48,642 bases of DNA. Origin: Marinilabiliaceae bacterium (GTDB taxonomy: Bacteria; Bacteroidota; Bacteroidia; Bacteroidales; Marinilabiliaceae). The stretch lies in the NCBI GenBank assembly GCA_021443545.1, contig JABUTU010000097.1, positions 1 through 48,642 of the forward strand. Reading direction: 5' to 3'. The position numbers and the translations under genes are program-made. Under the pieces are notes generated by a model. It saw only the letters and a program-made list of their open reading frames with translations, made no database searches and was not told where the DNA came from. Position 1 is the first letter of the stretch. Every line of letters begins with the position of its first letter. Positions 1-8,771 of the stretch are shown piece after piece.

Positions 1-73
1 GCCAATATAGCTCAGTTGGTAGAGCAGCTGATTTGTAATCAGCCGGTCGTTGGTTCGAGTCCGACTATTGGCT
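1..73 (+). tRNA. tRNA-Thr (anticodon TGT)
   Basis: A complete cloverleaf can be folded. The acceptor arms gccaata and tattggc pair fully, with T as discriminator base. The D-arm is gctc-agttggta-gagc, and the anticodon stem gctga/tcagc encloses the loop tttgtaa, which gives anticodon TGT. The T-arm is gttgg-ttcgagt-ccgac. The 3' CCA is not encoded. It lies 61 bp upstream of tRNA-Gly and probably shares its transcript. Confidence 0.97.
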
Positions 74-134
74 CTCATATCGCTCTTTGTTTTGGCGATA
101 TGCACCAGCCGGATGGCTGTCTATATATAACGTT

Positions 135-207
135 GCGGTAATAGCTCAATTGGTAGAGTGTCAGCCTTCCAAGCTGAATGTTGCGAGTTCGAGTCTCGTT
201 TGCCGCT
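135..207 (+). tRNA. tRNA-Gly (anticodon TCC)
   Basis: A complete cloverleaf can be folded. The acceptor arms gcggtaa and ttgccgc pair fully, and the anticodon stem tcagc/gctga encloses the loop cttccaa, which gives anticodon TCC. The T-arm carries ttcgagt. CCA is not encoded. A strong terminator follows six bases later, so this is the last gene of the tRNA transcript. Confidence 0.97.
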
Positions 208-212
208 CTCTC

Positions 213-245
213 AAAAGCGTACTCCTCAAATGAGTACGCTTTTTT
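213..245 (+). terminator. Rho-independent terminator of the tRNA operon
   Basis: The arms AAAAGCGTACTC and GAGTACGCTTTTTT form a 12-bp stem around a 7-nt loop and run straight into a T tract, directly after tRNA-Gly. Confidence 0.9.
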
Positions 246-291
246 ATTTGCTGATAACGTTTACTTTTTTAGCAGGGAATTCTCTATTTAA

Positions 292-322
292 TTGCTTTTA
301 GTCAATTAGTGTTTTATCTTTG
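292..322 (+). promoter_or_regulatory. Bacteroidetes sigma-ABfr promoter for the chemoreceptor gene
   Basis: TTG at 292-294 and TATCTTTG at 315-322 are separated by 20 bp, which matches the Bacteroidetes consensus (TTTG, 19-21 bp, TAnnTTTG). Transcription should start near 327-331, about 65 bases before the preferred start codon. Confidence 0.72.
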
Positions 323-392
323 TATGATGAAATCTGAAACCTGATGATTCCAGATTCATTTTTTATTGAACCTCTATCGTTCGAATCTTCAT

Positions 393-2213
393 ATGTTCAA
401 ATATAATAACATACGCGCCTTCATGACCTCCGTGGTGACGTTGACAACCGTAGGTGTCTGCCTCATCCTCATCACTACAGCATATATCCTCTCACGTTCC
501 GTAATATTCTCCAACGCTAAGGAGACTCTCATGCGGCAGGCTACAACAATAGCTAACGAGGTCTCTGAGGTTATCACTATGCGTAATCGTCAGGTCGCCT
601 TGCTGGCTAATGATAACACCTTCGATTCGTGGCAGTCTGACTTCGATGTCAACTCTCCCGAAGTCCATAACTCTGTCGCTAAGTTCGTCTCTATGTTCAA
701 GGGCGATCCGACGCTCAACCGCTTCATCATAGGCAATGGCGAGGGTTCGGGTATCACATCGGAGTATAAAGTCGTGGATCTCTCTTCTCGTAATTACTAT
801 ACCGAGACTATGCAGGGCCATTTAGGCTCTCTCGACCTCCGCCTCTCGCAGTCGAACGAGACAATGTCGGCTATGTACTCATACCCCCTGAAAAACAACC
901 AAAAGGAGTTGATAGGTGTCTTGACCATTGGCGTCGATGCAGCTATATTCACGGAGATTGTTAAGAGTGTCGAGATCGGAACTGAGACACCATATATCAT
1001 CGATACCACAGGTCGAATCGTAGCTCATGAAATCAGTGAACTCGTCATGACGGAGGCTAATATCCTCGACGAGACATCTCGTGGTCTCTTCGTGAAACAG
1101 GCTGTCGGCGACCAGAAGCTCGGACTGGGCTCTTACATTCGTCGAGAGGAGACTATTGTCGCTGCTTATGCACCCGTCAGTGGAACAAACTGGATTGTCA
1201 TTGTCCCTATGAAACAGTCGGAGACTCTCCAAGGGGCCTACCACATTCAGGGTTGCATGGCTCTACTGATGCTCTTCGCAATGCTGCTATCCTTCTTGCT
1301 GGCCGCTTGGGTGGCACGCTTCGTATCAAAACCAATAGGTGTTTTGAAGGCTATGACCGATTCGATGTCGAGTGGCGACCTCGTCCTCGCAGATGTTGTC
1401 TCTCGCGAAGAGACAGATAAAATTCTCGCCCGTAAGGATGAACTCGGAATCCTTTGCCGTAGCGTCGTATCTCTTAATGATAACCTAACATCGACTCTCA
1501 AGGATATCAAGAGCGCAGTCAATAAGATGGCTGATAGTGCTGTCGTTATTGACGACACTGCAACGATTGTGGCTGATGGCGCTACTCAACAAGCTTCTGC
1601 CACTCAGGAGATTACCTCTACTATGGAGGAGATGGTCTCGATGATCAAACAGAATGCCTCGAATGCTCGTCAGACTGAGGATAGGGCTAATCAGGCCATC
1701 AGTAAGGGCGAGGAGGGTGCTCAGATTGTCCTCACCACTGCCGATGTGATGCACCAAATAGGTGATAAGACAAAACTCATTGAGGAGATATCTCAGCAGA
1801 CTAATATCTTGGCTCTCAACGCCTCCATCGAGGCTGCACGCGCTGGTGCTGCTGGCAAGGGATTCGCTGTCGTCGCTCAGGAGGTCATAAAACTCGCTGA
1901 GGTCATCAATGATGCAGCTCTCCAGATTACACAACTCAGTCAGCAGGGTGTCCGCCTGGCCGAAAATTCAGGTAAGGCCGTTGAGGCTCTTCTGCCTGAT
2001 GTCAAGACCACAGGCTCGCTCGTTAAGGAGATCGTGACAGCAAGCGCTGAGCAGGAGGCTGGCGCTGAACATGTCTCAATTGCTATGCAACAGATGGATA
2101 AGGTGACACAGGTTAATGCGAAGTCGTCGGACGAACTGAACCGAATGGCTGGCGACCTCAACGCACAAGCCAATAACTTGCGTAAATCCCTCGAAGTCTT
2201 TAAGATTAAATAG
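393..2213 (+). CDS. Methyl-accepting chemotaxis protein with periplasmic Cache-type sensor
   Basis: This is a membrane chemoreceptor that should pass a ligand signal to a CheA kinase. I start it at ATG 393, because the in-frame codon at 366 is TTG; this gives 606 residues. A first membrane helix lies near residues 10-35. A periplasmic region of about 250 residues follows and looks like a double Cache domain. A second membrane helix near 290-312 is followed by a HAMP segment. The cytoplasmic signalling domain carries the hallmark hairpin tip ([18 protein letters not shown], then [11 protein letters not shown]), which contacts CheA/CheW in characterised receptors. No C-terminal CheR-binding pentapeptide is visible. 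It stands alone, with no che, gliding or flagellar genes nearby, and it converges on the ATPase gene. The family is clear; the ligand and output are unknown. Confidence 0.93.
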   Translation: MFKYNNIRAFMTSVVTLTTVGVCLILITTAYILSRSVIFSNAKETLMRQATTIANEVSEVITMRNRQVALLANDNTFDSWQSDFDVNSPEVHNSVAKFVSMFKGDPTLNRFIIGNGEGSGITSEYKVVDLSSRNYYTETMQGHLGSLDLRLSQSNETMSAMYSYPLKNNQKELIGVLTIGVDAAIFTEIVKSVEIGTETPYIIDTTGRIVAHEISELVMTEANILDETSRGLFVKQAVGDQKLGLGSYIRREETIVAAYAPVSGTNWIVIVPMKQSETLQGAYHIQGCMALLMLFAMLLSFLLAAWVARFVSKPIGVLKAMTDSMSSGDLVLADVVSREETDKILARKDELGILCRSVVSLNDNLTSTLKDIKSAVNKMADSAVVIDDTATIVADGATQQASATQEITSTMEEMVSMIKQNASNARQTEDRANQAISKGEEGAQIVLTTADVMHQIGDKTKLIEEISQQTNILALNASIEAARAGAAGKGFAVVAQEVIKLAEVINDAALQITQLSQQGVRLAENSGKAVEALLPDVKTTGSLVKEIVTASAEQEAGAEHVSIAMQQMDKVTQVNAKSSDELNRMAGDLNAQANNLRKSLEVFKIK

Positions 2214-2218
2214 GGTTT

Positions 2219-2309
2219 GTTGTCGTCGTTTTCGTTATTCGTTATTGTCGTTCTGTCGTAATATCGAAATAATGTTATAACGAAATATTAACGACAAAAC
2301 GACAAAAAC
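2219..2309. repeat. Octamer-period AT-rich intergenic block 1
   Basis: The gap between the converging chemoreceptor and ATPase genes is built of CGTAATAT, CGAAATAA, TGTTATAA and CGAAATAT-like units about 8 bp apart. It is flanked by partly inverted TGTCGTCGTTTTCG-like and ACGACAAAACGACA-like arms. The arms could form a long imperfect hairpin and so act as a shared terminator. Similar blocks occur at five other places in the window. Confidence 0.6.
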
Positions 2310-2330
2310 AAAAATTCCTCCTGACAAAAA

Positions 2331-4247
2331 TCAGAATCCGACGCGCTGCACGGTCATCAGCTTCTCCGAAAATTCTTTGTCGCCTGAGGCATTGACGAAG
2401 TCGGCTTTGCATAGTTTGACATTCGTCAACCCCTTATCGGAGGCTCTGTAGGCGGCTTTCGACCATGTGCGCTCGTAGAGGTTGCGTATGAATCGGGCAT
2501 TGGCAAACTCTTTCGATGCCATGAAACCCTCGTCCAGACCATTGATATACTCTCTCACCGCTGGCTCCAGATCACTCTCTACCTCAAAGCTCTTACGTGC
2601 CATACTCATGAATATCTCAACAAGCTGCTGGCGTGTGTAGTTGCTGAACTCTAAGATGAAGGGCAGACGGCTGCGTAGGCCCGGATTCACCTCCATCAAG
2701 TCGCTCATCTCGTCGGTATAGCCCGCCATGATAATAACCATATCGTCGCGATGATTCTCCATCTCGGCGATGAGTGTCGTGATGGCCTCTTTGCCATATC
2801 CCTTCTCTGAATCACCCTGACTCAATGAGTATGCCTCATCGATGAAGAGTACTGAGCCGTAGGCATCGCGACAAATCGAACGTGTCTTGGGGGCTGTCTG
2901 TCCGATATACTCGCCGATGAGACTGTGGGCTTCATACTCGAAGAACGATCCCTTGCTCAGCAAACCATTCTCTTTGAAGATCTTACCGACGATGCGTGCC
3001 ACTGTCGTCTTGCCTGTTCCTGGTGAGCCAACAAAGCGCATGTGTATGCAGGGACGGTCAAGTTTGTCGTTGCTGACGGCAAGTTTTATCTGCGATACTA
3101 TCTCATGTAGCTGCTTCTCGATTTTCTCCATTCCAATGAGCTTGCTGAGTTCTTCGAAGCCTGTCAGCTCGACACTCTTCTCTTCTGCCATCTCCTTTAG
3201 GTCGTCACCATTCATAGTATCATAGTCGACTGGTGTGCTTCTGTTGAGTGCCTCTTCATCGTGTGAGGTCTTACACCAAACCATCTCGTTGAAGACCTTG
3301 TTGGCTGTGCGGAGGCCATAGAAACGTCCATCCATCTTTTCGCGGCATATCCTGTCGTAGAAGATGTCAATAGCTTCGTTCTGTATCGTCAAGTCCATCT
3401 GCCATGCTCTCATGACAGCATAATCGCGCATCTCAAGCTCGCTGAAGGGTGGTACGCTGATGGTCTTGACCTCGGTCACATCCTCCATGATTTCGCGGAA
3501 TGCATCGAGTGCCTTATGCGACAGATAGGGTATCCGGAACATAAATAAGTAGCATTGCTGCAGTCGGTCGAGGCGCTTTATGAAGGAGCGTAGCTCATCG
3601 TGTTTCACTTTGTCGAGGAAGTAGGTTAAGTCAAACCCTACCACCTTATTGTAGTTCTCTTCATTCCAAAGTGTATCAATTATTGTGTCTACTGATGTGC
3701 ATCCCATCTTATCTTCTTCTCCTATGATGTACTCCAGTGTGCTGTCCTTCGCTTCGGGGAATAGTCCGATGCGCCCCATCATATTGCTCGTGATGGCTAT
3801 CATCTTGCTGAACCCAAAGCCCGCATCAACAGATATCAGGTAATTCATGGCACGGAACGAATCGATATACGTCTTATCTTTGACTCGCTTCATGGCATTC
3901 GATAGGGTGTTGCAGACACTTATGTACTCGGTGGAGCCTATCAGATAGGAGAAGAACTCATTCATGACCACCGCATTGTCTGAATCCTCCTCATTGATGA
4001 GTATGGTGATGGCATTGGCATTGTTAGGGTAGAGCTTCATGAATGCTCCCATGACGAGACTCCAGCACTCGGAACCATTGAGTGCCTGTATCTTTAAGGA
4101 TATGAACGAGTGATAGTAATATGAATAACTCTCAATGACGCTATTGCCAAGTTGTTCTATCAGTCTTACTGAAACTATATCGCCCTGATTGTATTGGGCA
4201 TTTAAAAAATCCTGGTTAAAGCAGATTCGAACAAAAAAATACTTCAT
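2331..4247 (-). CDS. CbbX/SpoVK-like AAA+ ATPase with an unassigned N-terminal half
   Basis: 638 residues from ATG at 4247. The C-terminal half, from about residue 365, is an AAA+ module of the CbbX/SpoVK class. It opens with a conserved lead-in (GFEELSKLIGMEKIEKQL), then Walker A GSPGTGKTT with K413, Walker B VLFIDEAYSL with D470/E471, and an arginine-rich stretch (NPGLRSRLPF). In other bacteria such ATPases remodel protein partners, for example Rubisco activase CbbX. The N-terminal roughly 365 residues match nothing I recognise. They show no signal peptide or membrane segment and look helical, so they may choose the substrate. The gene is in its own unit; the small DUF4332 gene upstream ends in a terminator. 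The partner is unknown. Confidence 0.85.
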   Translation of the reverse strand: MKYFFVRICFNQDFLNAQYNQGDIVSVRLIEQLGNSVIESYSYYYHSFISLKIQALNGSECWSLVMGAFMKLYPNNANAITILINEEDSDNAVVMNEFFSYLIGSTEYISVCNTLSNAMKRVKDKTYIDSFRAMNYLISVDAGFGFSKMIAITSNMMGRIGLFPEAKDSTLEYIIGEEDKMGCTSVDTIIDTLWNEENYNKVVGFDLTYFLDKVKHDELRSFIKRLDRLQQCYLFMFRIPYLSHKALDAFREIMEDVTEVKTISVPPFSELEMRDYAVMRAWQMDLTIQNEAIDIFYDRICREKMDGRFYGLRTANKVFNEMVWCKTSHDEEALNRSTPVDYDTMNGDDLKEMAEEKSVELTGFEELSKLIGMEKIEKQLHEIVSQIKLAVSNDKLDRPCIHMRFVGSPGTGKTTVARIVGKIFKENGLLSKGSFFEYEAHSLIGEYIGQTAPKTRSICRDAYGSVLFIDEAYSLSQGDSEKGYGKEAITTLIAEMENHRDDMVIIMAGYTDEMSDLMEVNPGLRSRLPFILEFSNYTRQQLVEIFMSMARKSFEVESDLEPAVREYINGLDEGFMASKEFANARFIRNLYERTWSKAAYRASDKGLTNVKLCKADFVNASGDKEFSEKLMTVQRVGF

Positions 4248-4452
4248 AATATTCTGGTGTGGGATATAAATTCTCCCTGTAAGTTTCTTAGATTGTATTT
4301 CGACTCGCCCATATCATTCATCTGCCAATATACATGTGGCTATATGGTGCGTGTCTCTTAAAAATAAGGTTTCTACGAAAAACATCTTAACTGAAGTGTA
4401 GATGCTTGTTCCCTTTGTTAGAAATCTCTCAATATCAATACGTTTAACAATA

Positions 4453-4492
4453 CCAAAAAGGATGTATCAGAAAAACCAATACATCCTTTTGG
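4453..4492 (-). terminator. Rho-independent terminator after the DUF4332 gene
   Basis: On the minus strand AAAAGGATGTAT and ATACATCCTTTTT form a 12-bp stem around an 11-nt loop and end in a T run, 22 bases after the stop codon of the 4515-4922 gene. The 205 bp between this terminator and the AAA+ gene start hold no recognisable gene or promoter. Confidence 0.85.
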
Positions 4493-4514
4493 GTTAATGA
4501 TATCCTATAGGCTA

Positions 4515-4922
4515 TTAGTATGTAACCTTAGGTTCGAGGGTCTTAGCCTGCTCGATCATCTTTTCAATCTCTGATACAGAAGGAACTCGGTTGCAGAGGT
4601 TCTTCTGGTTGTTCACCTCTTCGAGCTTTGGCTGAAGATTTGCTGCAACACGATGACGGAACTCCTTGACTGTGTCGACGCCACCTGCCTCGAGGAGCTC
4701 TGCAAACTGTCCTGCTACTCCGTTGATGCGGAAGAGGTCAGCGTGGTTTGTCCACTTGAGAATGAGCTTCTCTGATATTCCTGTAGCCTCTGCCATCTGA
4801 ACGCGACCCTTCTTGGTTGCGCACTTCTCGAGGAGAGCCTCTGTTGTCTTTACTCCTTGTGCGATGAGTTTCTCTGCATACGCTGGGCCAATGCCCTCAA
4901 TTTGATCAATTTTGTAAGCCAT
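4515..4922 (-). CDS. Small DUF4332-type helix-hairpin-helix protein
   Basis: 135 residues with no signal peptide. The opening IEGIGPAYAEKLIAQGVKT is a classic helix-hairpin-helix (GIG) motif. A second one follows (INGVAGQFAELLEAGGVDTV), so the protein has two HhH units and then a helical tail. This is the pattern of the DUF4332 family, whose function is not established. HhH units usually contact DNA backbone non-specifically or mediate protein contacts. The gene is followed by its own terminator. The next gene upstream, on the same strand, ends 71 bp before this start. A possible -7 element, AATATTTG, sits just upstream on the minus strand but is weak. Confidence 0.82.
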   Translation of the reverse strand: MAYKIDQIEGIGPAYAEKLIAQGVKTTEALLEKCATKKGRVQMAEATGISEKLILKWTNHADLFRINGVAGQFAELLEAGGVDTVKEFRHRVAANLQPKLEEVNNQKNLCNRVPSVSEIEKMIEQAKTLEPKVTY

Positions 4923-4993
4923 AATTAATTTAGTGTATATGATTATTGTGCAATTTTAACGATTTTTTATCTCCGATGCAAATATTTGCGAAA

Positions 4994-5518
4994 TTATTTG
5001 TTGACGAACGCTCCCGCTAAGTCTGCCCTGAGCCCCTCTATCGCTCGCGTGATGTAGAAGGTTGTCCGCTGCGGCGCATCCTCGAGGATCTTACGCCCAA
5101 GCTCCAGCGACGAGGCCTTCGGATTCGTCTCTTTCGCCTCTTCCGTAAGCAGCTTCACTACCTCCTCCTTGGCCCGCAAGATGCGTTTCCACGAGGCCGA
5201 CGAGATGTAGATCTGCATCGCCATGTTATGCTCAAACTCTTGACGGATGGAGGTCATCAGCAGGGTGTGCAGCTCCATCGCAGTGTTGACATTCATCTGC
5301 TCTCGCTGTACACTCGCCTCAGGTGATATGCGCTGAAGATAGAGCGACATGCGCTCGTAGGCTTGTAGGCGCGTCGGCATGACATCGGCTGAAAAACGTA
5401 GCCGGTATTCATCAAACCGCCGGCGCTCCTCTGCCCGGTGAAACAGGTAGACTGTAAGGACTACCGCCCCAACACAGATGCCAAGTGCTATAATAAGCTG
5501 TATCGTAGTGATTGTCAT
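4994..5518 (-). CDS. Single-pass membrane protein of unknown function
   Basis: 174 residues. A hydrophobic helix at about residues 4-26 (IQLIIALGICVGAVVLTVYL) is followed by basic residues (HRAEERRR), which predicts a short N-terminal anchor with the rest in the cytoplasm. The soluble part is helical. Segments such as RLQAYERMSLYLQRISP and EFEHNMAMQIYIS resemble a conserved small-protein family seen in Bacteroidetes, but I know of no assigned function. The gene is preceded by the structured RNA locus and followed by the DUF4332 gene on the same strand. The 71-bp gap to that gene holds no clear terminator, so the two may be co-transcribed. Confidence 0.8.
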   Translation of the reverse strand: MTITTIQLIIALGICVGAVVLTVYLFHRAEERRRFDEYRLRFSADVMPTRLQAYERMSLYLQRISPEASVQREQMNVNTAMELHTLLMTSIRQEFEHNMAMQIYISSASWKRILRAKEEVVKLLTEEAKETNPKASSLELGRKILEDAPQRTTFYITRAIEGLRADLAGAFVNK

Positions 5519-5586
5519 GAATCAAATCATTTCCCTCCGTAATACGTCAGAATGATATAAGTGTTACGATTTTTGTCCTAAAAACG

Positions 5587-5687
5587 AAAAAAAAGAGCAG
5601 GCGCGAGTATAGTTTGAGAATTACGTCTTTAGCTTAGGATAAATCCTTTTGTATAGAAAACAGAAAAACAGGCACCTGCTCTCTCTA
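5587..5687 (-). ncRNA. Structured small RNA, candidate 6S RNA (Bacteroidales-1 type)
   Basis: On the minus strand an RNA of about 100 nt begins a few bases after a well-formed promoter and ends in eight T's. Its ends pair perfectly: AGAGCAGGTGC (5672-5682) with GCGCCTGCTCT (5594-5604), 11 bp with one G-U pair. They enclose a 67-nt, mostly open middle that can form a small AGGAU/AUCCU hairpin. A long closing stem around a large internal bubble is the 6S RNA plan, in which the RNA mimics an open promoter and binds RNA polymerase. The GGAA tetraloop domain of SRP RNA is absent. The alternative is a plain long-loop terminator of the 5747-6169 gene, but the dedicated promoter argues against that. 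The 6S identity is inference. Confidence 0.5.
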
Positions 5688-5692
5688 ATATG

Positions 5693-5723
5693 TAAAGGTA
5701 ATAAAAAATATGTGTCACGACAA
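5693..5723 (-). promoter_or_regulatory. Promoter of the small RNA at 5587-5687
   Basis: On the minus strand TTG (5721-5723), 20 bp, then TACCTTTA (5693-5700), one base off TAnnTTTG. The predicted start near 5686 coincides with the beginning of the 11-bp closing stem. It lies just downstream of the 5747-6169 gene, so the RNA has its own promoter. Confidence 0.65.
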
Positions 5724-5746
5724 GTTTTTTCTCTCCTTTGTGCTGC

Positions 5747-6169
5747 TTAGCACACCTCAATTGTCTGGTTCTTCATGATAATCTCTTCATTATCAACCAG
5801 AAATCGTATCATGCGCACGAGTGGCGTGAAGTCGCCCGTCGTAGTAGGGTAGAGGATGGTGTTCCGACAGATATCCTCTCTCTCGCTCTCTCCTGCTGGT
5901 CCCGATGCCTTGTCGCGAACAATAATCACCCGTGGGGCTTCATATAGCTCTTTGTCGCTGATGACAACATCTATCATCACCTCATCCGCTCCGACGATGA
6001 GATGACCGCCGTTGCGAAGCGCCCTGATAATCGCCTCATACGCGGGAGAACTATCCATTACGACCATCACGCGACGGGGGTGTATCTTGCGCTGATTCTT
6101 GCGTCTGCTATTGTTCATGCCACTCATGGAATGCTCTTCCATACGACGCTCAAGGTAGTTGTCTGCCAT
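5747..6169 (-). CDS. Conserved hypothetical protein with a Rossmann-like start
   Basis: 140 residues from ATG at 6169. A basic N-terminal segment (residues 18-33, rich in K and R) is followed by a beta-strand/helix pattern, RRVMVVMDSSPAYEAIIRAL, and then IDVVISD and APRVIIVRD. This resembles the first half of a Rossmann-type fold but lacks the glycine-rich nucleotide loop. I recall short Bacteroidales proteins that also begin MxDNYLExxxEE, but they have no established role. No signal peptide or membrane segment is seen. The gene is divergent from ffh across a compact 147-bp region with overlapping promoter elements. The function is unknown. Confidence 0.72.
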   Translation of the reverse strand: MADNYLERRMEEHSMSGMNNSRRKNQRKIHPRRVMVVMDSSPAYEAIIRALRNGGHLIVGADEVMIDVVISDKELYEAPRVIIVRDKASGPAGESEREDICRNTILYPTTTGDFTPLVRMIRFLVDNEEIIMKNQTIEVC

Positions 6170-6219
6170 ATTTTTCTGTTTGTTTCGATATCTATTCTCG
6201 TGGTATCAGATAAGAGCAT

Positions 6220-6227
6220 CAAAGATA
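6220..6227 (-). promoter_or_regulatory. Possible -7 element for the 5747-6169 gene
   Basis: The minus strand reads TATCTTTG, a perfect -7 element, about 50 bases upstream of the start codon. No TTG is found at the right distance upstream, so support is partial. It abuts the -33 element of the divergent ffh promoter. Confidence 0.4.
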
Positions 6228-6257
6228 TTGCAAATACATTCAAAAAGTGTAATTTTG
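6228..6257 (+). promoter_or_regulatory. Promoter for ffh
   Basis: TTG at 6228-6230, 19 bp, then TAATTTTG at 6250-6257, a full match to the Bacteroidetes consensus. It gives a leader of about 55 nt before the ffh start codon. Confidence 0.72.
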
Positions 6258-6316
6258 CGTCGGAAATTTGCCAATGTAGATATCGGCAAACAATGATGAT
6301 AACACTATAGGATATG

Positions 6317-7654
6317 ATGTTTGAAAATCTGAGCGAGAAACTGGAACGCTCACTAAAGGCTCTTAGAGGTGAAAGTACCATCACTGAGCTCAATATAGCG
6401 GAGACGCTGAAGGATGTACGTCGAGCTCTTCTCGATGCCGATGTCAACTACAAGGTAGCTAAACAATTTGTCGACAATGTCAAGGAGAAGGCTCTCGGAC
6501 AAGAGGTTCTCCGTAGCGTGAAACCAGGTCAGCAGATTGTCAAGATTGTCTATGACGAGCTGACGGCTCTCATGGGTGGCGAGGCTGTGGATGTCAACCT
6601 CAAAGGTAACCCAGCTGTCATCCTGATGTCGGGCCTCCAGGGCTCTGGTAAGACAACATTCACGGGTAAGCTCGCCGGTATGCTCAAGAGCAAACGAGGC
6701 AGAAGCCCTATGGTGGTTGCTTGCGACGTCTATCGCCCTGCCGCCATCGATCAGCTTAAGGTCGTCTCTTCTCAGGTCGGTGTCCCCGTTTATGCCGAAG
6801 AGGGTAATCAAAACCCTGTCGAAATAGCTAAAAAGGCTATCTCTGAGGCTAAGTCAATGGGTTGCGATGTAGTCATCGTCGATACAGCAGGCCGCCTCGC
6901 TGTCGATGAGCAGATGATGGACGAGATCGAGTCGATTAAAAAGGCTATCTCTCCTTCCGAAACTCTCTTCGTGGTCGATTCAATGACGGGTCAAGATGCG
7001 GTCAACACAGCTTATGAGTTCAACCAGCGTCTCGATTTCGATGGCGTCGTGCTTACAAAACTCGATGGTGATACACGTGGCGGTGCCGCTCTCTCAATCC
7101 GAAATGTCGTCAATAAGCCTATCAAATTCATCGGTACTGGCGAGAAACTCGATGCTGTCGATGTCTTCCACCCTTCTCGTATGGCCGACCGTATCCTCGG
7201 TATGGGTGATATACGAACTCTCGTTCAACGCGCTCAAGAGCAGATCGATGAGAACGAGGCTCGTAAGCTGACTAAGCGTATCGCTAATAACCAACTCGAC
7301 TTCAACGATTTCCTCTCGCAGATTCAACAGGTTAAAAAGATGGGTAACCTCAAGGATCTCGCCAGCATGATTCCAGGCGTCGGTAAGATGCTTAAGAATG
7401 TCGATATCGATGATAACGCTTTCAAGAGCATCGAGGCTATAATCGGTTCTATGACACCTCACGAGAGGAAGAACCCTTCGGTCATCGACGGCTCACGTAA
7501 GAAACGTATCGCGGCTGGTAGCGGTACCTCAATTCAGGAGGTCAACCGTCTCCTCAAGCAGTTCGAGGATACTCGTAAGATGATGAAGCTCATGACCGGT
7601 AAGACGGGCGCTAACATGCGCAATATGCTCGGCGGTATGATGCGTAAACGCTGA
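6317..7654 (+). CDS. ffh: Signal recognition particle GTPase Ffh (SRP54)
   Basis: The protein subunit of the signal recognition particle. It binds signal sequences as they leave the ribosome and delivers the complex to FtsY at the membrane. ATG codons at 6314 and 6317 are in frame; I prefer 6317 (MFENLSEKLERS), the usual start in relatives as I remember it. The domain order is normal: an N-terminal helical bundle, then the G domain with GLQGSGKTT, DVYRPAAIDQL, DTAGR and TKLDGDTRGG, then a methionine-rich M domain (MIPGVGKM, MMKLMTGK, MLGGMMRKR). Length is typical at 445 residues. It is followed after 75 bp by folD on the same strand, a neighbour pair I believe is common in Bacteroidales. Confidence 0.98.
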   Translation: MFENLSEKLERSLKALRGESTITELNIAETLKDVRRALLDADVNYKVAKQFVDNVKEKALGQEVLRSVKPGQQIVKIVYDELTALMGGEAVDVNLKGNPAVILMSGLQGSGKTTFTGKLAGMLKSKRGRSPMVVACDVYRPAAIDQLKVVSSQVGVPVYAEEGNQNPVEIAKKAISEAKSMGCDVVIVDTAGRLAVDEQMMDEIESIKKAISPSETLFVVDSMTGQDAVNTAYEFNQRLDFDGVVLTKLDGDTRGGAALSIRNVVNKPIKFIGTGEKLDAVDVFHPSRMADRILGMGDIRTLVQRAQEQIDENEARKLTKRIANNQLDFNDFLSQIQQVKKMGNLKDLASMIPGVGKMLKNVDIDDNAFKSIEAIIGSMTPHERKNPSVIDGSRKKRIAAGSGTSIQEVNRLLKQFEDTRKMMKLMTGKTGANMRNMLGGMMRKR

Positions 7655-7729
7655 TAATTACTTAGTAACAGAAGGAATTTTTATATATCAATCCTTATAG
7701 AAAGCTCTCATAAATCAAGATATATTAAA

Positions 7730-8605
7730 ATGCAACTCATAGATGGTAAGCTGACCGCTGCAACAATCCGCCAAGAGATAGCAGCTGAAGTTGCTGCAAT
7801 GGTGGCTCGCGGCGAGAAACGTCCCCACCTCGTGGCTATTCTCGTAGGCCATGATGGCGGTAGCGAGACGTATGTGGCGAATAAAGTCAAGGCATGTGAA
7901 GAGTGCGGCTTCAAGAGCACTCTCCTCCGCCACGAAGATGATATCACTGAAGAGGCTCTCCTCGCTGAGGTGAAGCGTCTAAACGACGACCCAGATGTCG
8001 ATGGTTTCATAGTCCAACTGCCTCTGCCTAAACATATCAATGAGGAGAAGGTGACGGAGGCTATTGACCCCCGTAAGGATGTCGATGGTTTCCATCCAGT
8101 CAACGTGGGCCGTATGACCATCGGAGCCCCAGCTTTCATCTCGGCTACTCCCCAGGGCATCGTCAACCTGCTCCAACGCTATAACGTCCCAACAGCGGGC
8201 AAACACGCCGTCGTTATCGGCCGTAGCAATATCGTGGGCCGTCCTATGAGCGTCCTGCTCTCGCAGAAGGGGCTCGACTGTACCGTGACCGTTTGTCATA
8301 GTCGCACACCAAATATCAAGGAGATATGCCTCCAGGCGGATATCATCGTGGCTGCCATCGGAAAACCAGGCTTCGTCACCGCCGATATGGTCAGGGAGGG
8401 CGCAACAGTAATCGATGTCGGGACAACGCGCGTCACCGACTCAACATCACCTCGCGGATGGCGCCTCAAAGGGGATGTCGACTTCCAGAATGTCGCCCCT
8501 AAATGCGCTTTCATAACTCCTGTGCCCGGCGGTGTGGGTCCTATGACTATCTGCTCGCTTATGCATAATACTCTCCTCGCTGGTAAAAAGGCGATATATA
8601 AGTAA
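7730..8605 (+). CDS. folD: Methylenetetrahydrofolate dehydrogenase/cyclohydrolase FolD
   Basis: A bifunctional cytosolic enzyme. It oxidises 5,10-methylene-THF to 5,10-methenyl-THF with NADP and hydrolyses this to 10-formyl-THF for purine and formyl-Met synthesis. The sequence shows the catalytic YVANK motif (Y48, K52), the substrate signature [22 protein letters not shown], the nucleotide-binding GRSNIVGRP loop, and the C-terminal PGGVGPMT. At 291 residues it has the normal length and no gaps. It probably shares the ffh transcript, since the 75-bp gap holds no terminator. A hairpin terminator follows 24 bases after the stop. Confidence 0.97.
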   Translation: MQLIDGKLTAATIRQEIAAEVAAMVARGEKRPHLVAILVGHDGGSETYVANKVKACEECGFKSTLLRHEDDITEEALLAEVKRLNDDPDVDGFIVQLPLPKHINEEKVTEAIDPRKDVDGFHPVNVGRMTIGAPAFISATPQGIVNLLQRYNVPTAGKHAVVIGRSNIVGRPMSVLLSQKGLDCTVTVCHSRTPNIKEICLQADIIVAAIGKPGFVTADMVREGATVIDVGTTRVTDSTSPRGWRLKGDVDFQNVAPKCAFITPVPGGVGPMTICSLMHNTLLAGKKAIYK

Positions 8606-8629
8606 TTTCTGTTCGAAATAATATCACTT

Positions 8630-8669
8630 GAGGGTGTCTCGAAGTCTACGCTTCGACTCACCCTCTTTA
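8630..8669 (+). terminator. Rho-independent terminator after folD
   Basis: GAGGGTG-tc-TCGAAG pairs with CTTCGA-ct-CACCCTC around a 6-nt loop and is followed by TTTAGTTT. The interrupted stem is long and GC-rich. Confidence 0.85.
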
Positions 8670-8743
8670 GTTTGATATTATCTTATAGCTTAATCAAATA
8701 TATCCCCAATCTCCTCTTTCTTAATAGCTTTGCTCAAGAAATC

Positions 8744-8771
8744 AAAAAAGGGGGGAATACCCCCCACTTTT
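8744..8771 (+). terminator. Second hairpin downstream of folD
   Basis: A-tract, GGGGGG, AATA, CCCCCC, ACTTTT. This compact 6-bp G-C hairpin lies about 80 bp after the first terminator and would also function on the minus strand. The 337-bp gap 8606-8942 contains these two hairpins. I found no gene and no convincing promoter in it. Confidence 0.55.

Noticed and set aside
5587..5687. SRP 4.5S RNA, suggested by the nearby ffh gene
   Set aside because: The conserved GGAA-loop domain that binds Ffh is absent.
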